Part shown: piece after piece, positions 40,191 to 47,576 of the stretch | Position numbering within the stretch: the stretch's first letter is position 1 | How the letters are laid out: each line of letters opens with the position of its first letter | The notes under the pieces: model-generated | Database searches by the model: none | Told to the model about the DNA's origin: nothing | Seen by the model: the letters and a program-made list of their open reading frames with translations, nothing else | Position numbers and translations under genes: made by a program | NCBI GenBank assembly: GCA_015062605.1 | Contig: SUUI01000010.1 | Location: 1-61,686 of the forward strand | From: Eggerthellaceae bacterium | GTDB lineage: Bacteria; Actinomycetota; Coriobacteriia; Coriobacteriales; Eggerthellaceae | Direction of reading: 5' to 3' | Length of the DNA: 61,686 nt

Positions 40191-41507
40191 CTAGTCTTGG
40201 CGCAGCTCCTCCTTGCACCACGGAGCGTAAACGCGCCTTCCCGATGCATCGGTCAAATGATACGAGCAGAATGGAATGGCACGACCGTCGGGAACGGTCA
40301 CCATCATGGAGCACTCGCGAAGGCGCTGCACGTCCATGGTGTATGCATCCATGTAGTCCATGATGACGATGGAAAGCCCCGTATTCACTGGAACGCCCTT
40401 TTTGACGAGGATGTCATAGAACACCGAGCCTTGCGGGCTGTCGGGATCATAGGCTTCGCAGTATTCCTCGTAAGTCAGTCGTCGCGTCGCTGGGAAGAAA
40501 CCGCTTTCGTGTGTCGCTTCGGAGCTTTTCACCATGAAGACGCCCGTGTCGCACAAAGGATTCGAACAGCCAAGCGGCCAGATATCCTTCGGTTCGATAA
40601 GGCCTTTGGACTGCTCGGAAAGCTTGAAGATGACATCGCCTGCGGTCATCATGTTCTTGCATTCGGTATCGAAGCGCCCCGAAGAGAACGCTGGCTGAAG
40701 CGCAAGACCCGCAACCACATCTGAATTCTCAAGGCAATAGAACAGCATGTCGCCGAGCTGGTCATCGTTTACGCCATCGAGAATGGTCATGCATAAGACA
40801 ACCTGCACGCCCGCCTCACGGCAACGATCTATAACCGCAAGCTTCGCCTTTAAGATGTCATGCCCGCATGTTGCCTCATATACATCGCCCGTAAGTCCAT
40901 CGAACGACAGGAACAAACCGGTAACTCCCGCGCTTTTGAGCTGTTCGAGATAGCCATCGCGAGCAGCGATGACCAGTCCGTTCGTATTGAGCTCGATACC
41001 CCAGAAACCCTTCTCGCGGCCCATGCGAATGATCTCGGGAAGGTCTTTGCGACATGTGGGCTCGCCACCCGTCAACTGCACTGCGCCATCGGTTCCCACC
41101 GCTTTCGCGATGACATCGTACATGTCGCTGATCTCCTGAAGCGTCGGATCATGCTCCTCGTCATCGGCACTCATGAAGCACACGGGGCAATGCAGATTGC
41201 ACTGCCAGGTCACCTCGATCTCGAGCAGCGTGCCACGGCGCTCGTGACGAGCGCAGGTGCCGCACCCGAAGGGACATGGTTTGGTCATTGGGATGGTGTT
41301 GTGCGGCGCGGTCTTAGGCATCGCACGGCTGGTCAGCCATTTGAAGTGCTCGACATCGGGCCATATGCGTGTGCGGTAAGTTCCGTGCTCGGGGCACGTG
41401 CGCTCCATCCAAACCTCGCCGCCCTCGTCAGCGAAAACCTCCGCTTTGAGCGAGCGCAGGCATTCAGGGCAGAGTGCTATCGTCGAATACAGGTGCTCTT
41501 GGGCCAT
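40191..41507 (-). CDS. Radical SAM enzyme, Tes/MJ0619-like family
   Basis: The 438-residue protein has an N-terminal zinc-ribbon-like part (C13, C16 in LCPECLRS; C38 in TCPEHG) and a second cysteine group CPFGCGTC (78-85). The radical SAM core follows as CNLHCPVC (C103, C107, C110), with a late C-terminal stretch GRAIPFCSYH. This full pattern is that of the MJ0619/Tes family. Known members methylate the pterin of methanopterin (MJ0619) or couple lipid tails to make membrane-spanning tetraether lipids (Tes). Members in this bacterial class have no assigned role that I know of. It lies 24 bases after the DUF2064 gene. Confidence 0.85.
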   Translation of the reverse strand: MAQEHLYSTIALCPECLRSLKAEVFADEGGEVWMERTCPEHGTYRTRIWPDVEHFKWLTSRAMPKTAPHNTIPMTKPCPFGCGTCARHERRGTLLEIEVTWQCNLHCPVCFMSADDEEHDPTLQEISDMYDVIAKAVGTDGAVQLTGGEPTCRKDLPEIIRMGREKGFWGIELNTNGLVIAARDGYLEQLKSAGVTGLFLSFDGLTGDVYEATCGHDILKAKLAVIDRCREAGVQVVLCMTILDGVNDDQLGDMLFYCLENSDVVAGLALQPAFSSGRFDTECKNMMTAGDVIFKLSEQSKGLIEPKDIWPLGCSNPLCDTGVFMVKSSEATHESGFFPATRRLTYEEYCEAYDPDSPQGSVFYDILVKKGVPVNTGLSIVIMDYMDAYTMDVQRLRECSMMVTVPDGRAIPFCSYHLTDASGRRVYAPWCKEELRQD

Positions 41508-41530
41508 GGATCTTATCCCCTTTGCGCTAT

Positions 41531-42538
41531 CTACTCGCCGTCCTCGGAGGCGATGAATTTGCTGCGTTCGTACGCATTCGTCTTGGCCGTTTGCTCACGG
41601 ATGGCGGTCATGCCCTTCGCGATAGCCTGCAGCTCCTCGATAGATGGTTCCTCAACATCGCTTGACGCACCGCCTTCGCCATCGAGATAGTCACGTGGAT
41701 CGTGGTTCTCGTTCGGAGGCGTGGATATCGTAATGCCCATGAAGTCGACCCAATCGAGGGTACGACGTGGCACATACAGATCCTGGAACTTCGCCGCCTG
41801 CTCGATCATCTTCATGCAGCTGATTGCATGTGCGAGGTCGGTGGCCTCATCGACGTCAGCGACCGGATCGAAGAACGCTGTGGGAATACCGGCTTCCTTG
41901 AGCTTCTCCAGATAGCCATCGAGGGCTGGACGCCCATCCATGTTGTAGTAGATGCCCGTATGGTTCATATTCGGCGTATTCACGCTATAGCCCACAAGCG
42001 ATGTACCGCACTCTTGGCACGGTGCCACAACGAAACCGGGTTTTCCGATGTTTTGGAAGTACTCGAGCCATTTGAAGCCATCGATCAGATGCTGCTTGGG
42101 CATGGTGGGAACATCGCCGCCGATGCTCACGATATTCTCATAACCCAGCTCGAAAAGCTGCCGGAAGGCATCGTTGAAATGCTCGTCGAAGGTGTGCCCC
42201 TCGTCGCACAGGTAATGGATCTCCATGGGCCAGGGACCAATGGAATCGAAGATCTCCTTCACCAAGGTCACGCTTTCGGCGGGCGTTGTTGACACGAAGA
42301 AGTCGTACGTGATCTTGTCAGCTGTTGGGTCAGCAGCAACCAATGCATCGTTTTCACGCTGCAATGTGATGCACGCGTGCATCGCGCATTCGCATACGTC
42401 GAAGAAACACCGTTTGTAGAACTCTGCCGCCTGCTTCGGGGTGAGGAAGCCACCATACTCGAGCGTCATGCGCGTCTTCACCAGTCCCACCAGAGGAGGT
42501 TTGCTGAAAATCAGCAGTGCGGCTTTTTTCTCGGCCAT
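41531..42538 (-). CDS. DUF2064 (TIGR04282-type) nucleotidyl/glycosyltransferase-like protein
   Basis: The 335-residue protein starts AALLIFSKPPLVGLVKTRM, the GT-A nucleotide-binding start of DUF2064. It has SIGGDVPTMPKQHLIDGF in place of the usual GSD.P motif and LVGYSVNTPN further on. A tail of about 70 acidic residues is extra. The TIGR04282 family is named after its repeated association with radical SAM enzymes. No membrane segment is seen. It sits between the molybdenum enzyme and the radical SAM gene, with 19- and 23-base gaps, so the four are almost certainly one transcript. The sugar or nucleotide used is unknown. Confidence 0.82.
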   Translation of the reverse strand: MAEKKAALLIFSKPPLVGLVKTRMTLEYGGFLTPKQAAEFYKRCFFDVCECAMHACITLQRENDALVAADPTADKITYDFFVSTTPAESVTLVKEIFDSIGPWPMEIHYLCDEGHTFDEHFNDAFRQLFELGYENIVSIGGDVPTMPKQHLIDGFKWLEYFQNIGKPGFVVAPCQECGTSLVGYSVNTPNMNHTGIYYNMDGRPALDGYLEKLKEAGIPTAFFDPVADVDEATDLAHAISCMKMIEQAAKFQDLYVPRRTLDWVDFMGITISTPPNENHDPRDYLDGEGGASSDVEEPSIEELQAIAKGMTAIREQTAKTNAYERSKFIASEDGE

Positions 42539-42557
42539 ACTATCTTTTCATCCTTTC

Positions 42558-44846
42558 CTATTCGTTGTCGCGTGAAAAGCTCAGCGGCTCTTTCGCTGGG
42601 AAGACCACGCAATCGATAGCGTTATACCACCAGGTGCCGATCATATCCTCCCCCGTCTCGACCGAGCACGAGGTGAGGCAATTAATGTTCGACTCCCACA
42701 TTCCCCCGAAACCAGGAGCGCCTGGCGTCCATTCAGGATGCCACCAGCCGTAATCCGCATTGACGAGCGCATCACGCATCTTGGCAACCTTGAGCACGAA
42801 ATTCGCTTGGCCCTTGTCGGTAGCGAGCGTGACGATGCTCCCTGGCTCGATGCCAAGGTATTTCGCAGTGGCCTCGCTCACTTCGGCAACCGGATACGGG
42901 CTCGTCTTCCTGAAAGCAGGGTTGTTAAAGTACATCGATGCATTATACGGCTGTTTACGGGAACCCGTGATCAACGGCAGATGAACGCCAAGAGCCCGCG
43001 TTTGCTCAGAACAAAGCGTGATCGGAGGTTGCGGCATGGGCAGGCGCTGTCCACCAAGATGCGTCAGCGCTTCGCTTGCAAGCTCGATCTTACCCGTCTT
43101 CGTCGCAAAGCCCACAGGGTTTCCATCGGGGCCGGGTTTGAGGTATTTGAATGGGTCGGGCGGTTGGAAATAGATACCCGTCTCACAATATGATTCCCAG
43201 CTCATTCCCGCTGGCTCAAGCGTTGAGGCGATGGCGTCCTTGAACGTTTCGTCGGGCCATGCATCCGCCTGCCCCAAGCGCAAGCCGAGCTCGCGGAACA
43301 CATCGTAATCGCAACGTCGCTCGTAGTAGGGTTCCACAGCCGCGGGCCCACCATAAACGATATTGGCAACACCGCCATGCTGTTGGAATGTCGGACGTTC
43401 TATGGCACCTGCGGCAGGAAGCACGTAATCGGCCATCGACGCTGTCGGAGTCATCCAGTACTCGAGCACGATGATCAACTCGAGCTTCTGGAACGCCTCG
43501 AACACGCGATGCGTATCCGCGTAGGTCAGCAAGGGATTCGTCGCTTCCACGATAAGCGCGGTTACCGGATACGGTTCGCCCGTTTCGATGGCATGGAGCA
43601 CCAAGTCAGGATGCGCGCTCGTCAGATACCGTGCAGGCAGGGGTTTTCCATGCTGCATGGTGAGCGAATTGATGTATTCAAAGCCCTCGTAGCACTGAAG
43701 CGGCGTATATGGCGTATTAAGGCAGGCAGCACGCTGCTCCGCAGAGAGGGCAGCGGTCATTTCCAGATCGTACTCCGTCGTGAAATCGCTTGATTCCGTC
43801 ATAAGACAGGCACCGGGTTTGTCGATGTTCCCAGTGATGGCGCGCAAGCAGCAGATGGCGCGGTGCGTCGGAGCAACGTTGCGGCCAACCTGATCGATGC
43901 CTCGGCCGCTCACCAAGGCGCCGGCACGCGCATTTCCCCACAGGCGCGCGACGCGGACGACATCCTCTGCATTCAGCCCGCATGCTTGCGCGACAAGCTC
44001 GGGCGAGAATGCCTGAACATGCTCGGACAGCTCCTCGAACCCGTGGCACCAATCCTTGACGAACGCTGCATCGAAGAGTCCCTCGTTGATGATGACGTTG
44101 AGCATGCCGAGCGCTAAGATGCAATCGGTTCCAGGACGAACAGGAAGCCACACATCCGCGATGCCTGCAAGCTGCGTATACCGCGGATCGATGGCGATGA
44201 TGGGTGTGCTGCCATCGCGCATGCTGCGTAAGGCTTGCCACCATGCCGAGTTATCGGACTGCGCCGGATTCGTGCCCCAGATGACAAGGCAGTCCGTCAG
44301 TCCCGGAATCACATCGGCCTCGATCGTCCAACCGAAGGTGATGACATCCATCCAAATGCGCGGGTTCCAGCAAATCTGGCCGATGCCCATATTGTTAGGC
44401 GAACCGAAAAGGTTCAAGAAGCGATGCAAGGGCCAAAACGAGGTGTGCGGCCCGCCTATCATCGAGCAGAGGGTTTGCGCGCCGTATCGCTCGCGCAGCC
44501 CAGAAAGCTTGTTGGCGATGTCATCGAGCGCCTCGTCCCAGCTGATGCGCTCCCATTCGTTCGCACCACGCTCGCCTACGCGGCGAAGCGGATAGTTGAT
44601 GCGGTCGGGATGATCGAGCACATCGAGGTTCATGCGCCAGCGGCGGCAACCTGCAAGCACCTTGGGATCATACGGATACCGCGTCGGATCAGGCTTAAGA
44701 TCGATGACCCGACCATCGCGCACCGTAGCCGAGAAACCACACAGATAGCCGCAGAAGAAGCAGTTCGTGCGCTCGATATGATCGCCGCCGTCGCATGCGC
44801 ATGGAGCATCCGCGGCCATCATGTTCTCTGTCAACGCGTCAGGCAT
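42558..44846 (-). CDS. Molybdopterin oxidoreductase, catalytic subunit (family uncertain)
   Basis: The 762-residue bis-pterin enzyme has an N-terminal 4Fe-4S site (C29, C32, C36, C67 in CFFCGYLC...LAGC). GQICWNPR follows, whose Cys159 is a likely molybdenum or tungsten ligand, then the usual blocks WGTNPAQSDN and TGNIDKPGA and a C-terminal beta-barrel domain with TGSRKQPYNASMYF. There is no Tat signal, so it is cytoplasmic. The ATG overlaps the stop of the CCG-domain gene as TAATG. The substrate is unknown. Without a membrane anchor gene in the operon, the CCG protein is the probable electron partner. Confidence 0.86.
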   Translation of the reverse strand: MPDALTENMMAADAPCACDGGDHIERTNCFFCGYLCGFSATVRDGRVIDLKPDPTRYPYDPKVLAGCRRWRMNLDVLDHPDRINYPLRRVGERGANEWERISWDEALDDIANKLSGLRERYGAQTLCSMIGGPHTSFWPLHRFLNLFGSPNNMGIGQICWNPRIWMDVITFGWTIEADVIPGLTDCLVIWGTNPAQSDNSAWWQALRSMRDGSTPIIAIDPRYTQLAGIADVWLPVRPGTDCILALGMLNVIINEGLFDAAFVKDWCHGFEELSEHVQAFSPELVAQACGLNAEDVVRVARLWGNARAGALVSGRGIDQVGRNVAPTHRAICCLRAITGNIDKPGACLMTESSDFTTEYDLEMTAALSAEQRAACLNTPYTPLQCYEGFEYINSLTMQHGKPLPARYLTSAHPDLVLHAIETGEPYPVTALIVEATNPLLTYADTHRVFEAFQKLELIIVLEYWMTPTASMADYVLPAAGAIERPTFQQHGGVANIVYGGPAAVEPYYERRCDYDVFRELGLRLGQADAWPDETFKDAIASTLEPAGMSWESYCETGIYFQPPDPFKYLKPGPDGNPVGFATKTGKIELASEALTHLGGQRLPMPQPPITLCSEQTRALGVHLPLITGSRKQPYNASMYFNNPAFRKTSPYPVAEVSEATAKYLGIEPGSIVTLATDKGQANFVLKVAKMRDALVNADYGWWHPEWTPGAPGFGGMWESNINCLTSCSVETGEDMIGTWWYNAIDCVVFPAKEPLSFSRDNE

Positions 44847-45808
44847 TAAGCCTTCTCCAATCCTATGAACGTACGATGACTCGGCTGCAGCTCATCCACG
44901 CCGAGCGACTCATCGAAGAGAAAACGGAGTTTCATCCAAGCATCGGCGGCATACCAATCGATGCGATAGTTGTATAAAAGCTCCAAATAATGGAACACCG
45001 GAACCCTGCGCTGTGCCATGGACAATTGGAACGCACAGCTCACACAGGCCGTCATGATGCCCGTCGCCTTTGCGGCAATCGCCTCTTCGCCATGACGCTG
45101 CGCTTGCTTGTCAGCAGCCTCATAGTTTCCCGTTGCGCGCACAAGCGATCCACAGCAGAATGAGGTTGTGCGGTTGTGCTCGCATTCGTTATATGCCTCA
45201 TCGGCGAGCAGGGCGCGCACGCCTGATGCGAACTCGCCCGTCTTCCGATCGGGACATGAATCGTGGATGCAGAACATCGGGCGCATCTCGGAAAGTCCAG
45301 GCTCGAAGTAATCCTTGCCTGCGTCGACGACAGTGGAAAGCAACGTAAGCGCGCCATCCGAATCGATGCGATAGCCCAAATCGGCAAGCACGGTCGGCAA
45401 GGGAATGATCGCTATATCGGCTGTGGAGGCATCACGTGCAACCGCATCGCGTAAAGCCTTCACGCAATTCGGGCAGGCCGTCACGATCTTTTTCACGCCA
45501 AGCAAGGAGAGCCGCTCGCACAGCTGCTTTTCGTAGTTTGCGCGTATCTCGGCACCATTGGACTCGTATCTTAGGATCTTCCCGCAGCACAAAAGCGAGA
45601 TGCCCTCCACAATCCCGGCATCCGTAAGCGTTGCGTACACCGCATCGACAAGAGGCATACCGTAGTTTATAAACGAGCATCCGGGAAAGAAAAGGGTCTC
45701 GCATGGTTGCGGCATGCCGTCGGCCTCGACCATCAAGGTCTGCAAGCCCGGATATTCGCACTGAATCGTCGAACCCGTAAGCGCATCGGAGAATGAATAG
45801 GTGCTCAT
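44846..45808 (-). CDS. CCG-domain (HdrB-like) iron-sulfur protein
   Basis: The 320-residue protein has two CCG motifs. The first is C44, CCG at 74-76 and CPNC (112-115). The second is CCG at 218-220 and CVSC (255-258), with Cys180/185 ahead. In HdrB, two such domains bind non-cubane 4Fe-4S clusters that reduce disulfides or pass electrons; GlpC, LutA and SdhE relatives also carry them. It is the first gene of the redox operon, with GGAGG before the ATG. Because the start of the molybdenum enzyme overlaps its stop, the two proteins probably act together. Confidence 0.87.
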   Translation of the reverse strand: MSTYSFSDALTGSTIQCEYPGLQTLMVEADGMPQPCETLFFPGCSFINYGMPLVDAVYATLTDAGIVEGISLLCCGKILRYESNGAEIRANYEKQLCERLSLLGVKKIVTACPNCVKALRDAVARDASTADIAIIPLPTVLADLGYRIDSDGALTLLSTVVDAGKDYFEPGLSEMRPMFCIHDSCPDRKTGEFASGVRALLADEAYNECEHNRTTSFCCGSLVRATGNYEAADKQAQRHGEEAIAAKATGIMTACVSCAFQLSMAQRRVPVFHYLELLYNYRIDWYAADAWMKLRFLFDESLGVDELQPSHRTFIGLEKA

Positions 45809-45943
45809 GATGGCCTCCTCGCTTGCACGTCTTGGCAATTACCCTCTTGTTCACATACGAGGTTATTCTACCCCGCTTTCGGCGGACAGGCATGTGAAAG
45901 GTGCAAGTATTAGACAACCGACACCATATAAGGCAGAGGCTCA

Positions 45944-45974
45944 CAAAAAAGGGAGGCCAGTTTCCCGACCTCCC
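45944..45974 (-). terminator. Terminator of the NrfD operon
   Basis: On the minus strand GGGAGG and CCTCCC pair, with further bulged pairing inside, followed by TTTTTTG. It ends the three-gene oxidoreductase operon just before the separate CCG-led operon, showing that the two are distinct transcription units. Confidence 0.82.
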
Positions 45975-46009
45975 ATAATGTGGCATATGCCTTGGACGTT
46001 GCGAGTTGA

Positions 46010-46984
46010 TTAGAACTCGTTCTTGCCATACTCCCAACGGGTCATGAATGCCTCGTCGCCCTTCGGAAGCTTGTTGTAATAATGCTCTTCGCCTGGAATC
46101 GCACGACGATCGTCGGAGTATACGAACAGGAAGCGAAGCAGCAAACCAGAAAGAAGGACGATCCACGGAGCGATGAACGTCGCGGCAACAGTACCAGCAC
46201 CCACGATGTACATGATGAGCGGAAGCACCAAACCGCAACCAACCATGAGACCCCAGAAGATCGGAGCTGTCTTGCCCTTGACCCAACGGTCGGCGACCTT
46301 CTTGGCGGTCACGTTGCCTGCGCCAACCAGCGAGAGGACGTACAGCAACAGGATGATGATCTCGGCGATGACCAAGATGATATCGATCATGTGCAGCACT
46401 TCGCTGATGTAGGTGGCAACGACAAGGTTGTTAACCGTGCTCTCGGCAGGCCACCAACCGATGGACAGCGTGACTGCTGCGCATGCGGTGGAGAGTGCCG
46501 AGACCGTGAACAGCACCGGCAGAGCCGGGGTTGCCCAGAATGCATGGGACTTCAAGGTGGAGAACATCAAGCCAGTGTAGAGCATGATGCCCAGACCCGA
46601 AACGCCGGCAAGGATCAGATTGAAGGGACGGAAGAATGCCATGAACTCAGCAAAGCCTCCCAACGGCAGATAAGAAAGGAACCAGAAGAAGCCGAAGATC
46701 AGGCATACCGACAGAAGTCTGGCGCCCCAGCAGATAATCGATGTCGACTTGATGAAGCAACGATAGAAAACGCCTGGCTGACCAAGCTCGAAGACGAGCA
46801 GGAAGCAGCCGAAGCCAAGACACAACAGGCCGATGAATCCAGGCCATGCGAACACCCAACCGACTTCCTGATAGCTAGGAAGCACATTGAAGGAGAAGAT
46901 CATGGCGAGGAAGTAAATGCCACCGCCGAGGCCACCCAAGAACAGGTAGCTCGCAATGGGCCATTCCCAATAATGATGACGCAT
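46010..46984 (-). CDS. NrfD/PsrC-family membrane anchor subunit
   Basis: The 324-residue integral membrane protein has about eight helices and opens with HHYWEWPIASYLFLGGLGGGIYF, the NrfD-family start. It binds menaquinone or menaquinol in known complexes and hands electrons to or from the ferredoxin subunit. The ATG overlaps the stop of the ferredoxin gene (TAATG). It belongs to the complex with the upstream catalytic and four-cluster subunits. Confidence 0.9.
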   Translation of the reverse strand: MRHHYWEWPIASYLFLGGLGGGIYFLAMIFSFNVLPSYQEVGWVFAWPGFIGLLCLGFGCFLLVFELGQPGVFYRCFIKSTSIICWGARLLSVCLIFGFFWFLSYLPLGGFAEFMAFFRPFNLILAGVSGLGIMLYTGLMFSTLKSHAFWATPALPVLFTVSALSTACAAVTLSIGWWPAESTVNNLVVATYISEVLHMIDIILVIAEIIILLLYVLSLVGAGNVTAKKVADRWVKGKTAPIFWGLMVGCGLVLPLIMYIVGAGTVAATFIAPWIVLLSGLLLRFLFVYSDDRRAIPGEEHYYNKLPKGDEAFMTRWEYGKNEF

Positions 46985-47562
46985 TATCTCCTACCTCCTA
47001 AATCAGGGATGTAATAGATTTGCGGACCAGTGCCCAAATCTTCCATCAACCTTACAGTTTCAACGGAGCCGATAAGCTTCGAAACCTCGGAATTCGGATC
47101 ATCCAAATCGCCGAAGATACGAGCCTTCTGATGGCAGGTCTGCACGCAATACGGCACAGCCTCGGGATCCATCTTGCGGCGCTCACGGCAGAACGTGCAC
47201 TTGCGAACGAAGCGGTGCAGGCGAGGCTCGACCTTGGACTGGTCGCGCATGCCGTAGGGGCAGGCGTTGACGCACACCTTGCATGCCATGCACTTGGTGT
47301 AGTCAATCCATACGGTGCCGTCCTCGTCCTGCTGGCTCGCGCCAGTCGGGCAAGCCGGCACGCATGCAGGCTTCTCGCAATGCATGCACAAAGTCGGCAG
47401 CCAGTTGCGATGAACATTCGGCCACGTTCCCTGAACACCATCGCTCACAACCGGGTTGTAAACGATATCCATCGGGAGCTTGTTCCACGTACGGCAAGCA
47501 ACCGTGCAGGAATGGCAGCCGATGCAGCGACGCTGGTCGATAACCATAACGTAACGTGTCAT
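46984..47562 (-). CDS. Four-cluster ferredoxin subunit (DmsB/NrfC-like)
   Basis: The 192-residue protein carries sixteen cluster cysteines in the DmsB order: C13/C16/C19/C23 (CIGCHSCTVAC), C59/C62/C67/C71 (CMHCEKPACVPAC), C91/C94/C97/C101 (CMACKVCVNAC) and C122/C125/C139/C143 (CTFC...YCVQTC). It should relay electrons between the NrfD anchor and the molybdenum subunit. No signal peptide is present, matching a cytoplasmic position. It starts 14 bases after the catalytic gene. Confidence 0.94.
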   Translation of the reverse strand: MTRYVMVIDQRRCIGCHSCTVACRTWNKLPMDIVYNPVVSDGVQGTWPNVHRNWLPTLCMHCEKPACVPACPTGASQQDEDGTVWIDYTKCMACKVCVNACPYGMRDQSKVEPRLHRFVRKCTFCRERRKMDPEAVPYCVQTCHQKARIFGDLDDPNSEVSKLIGSVETVRLMEDLGTGPQIYYIPDLGGRR

Positions 47563-47576
47563 ATCAATCAGCCTCC

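Noticed and set aside
39200-45808. Arsenosugar (ArsS/ArsM) cluster, suggested by a radical SAM plus DUF2064 pair
   Set aside because: The radical SAM protein has the Tes/MJ0619 signature rather than that of ArsS, and no ArsM methyltransferase or arsenic gene is nearby.
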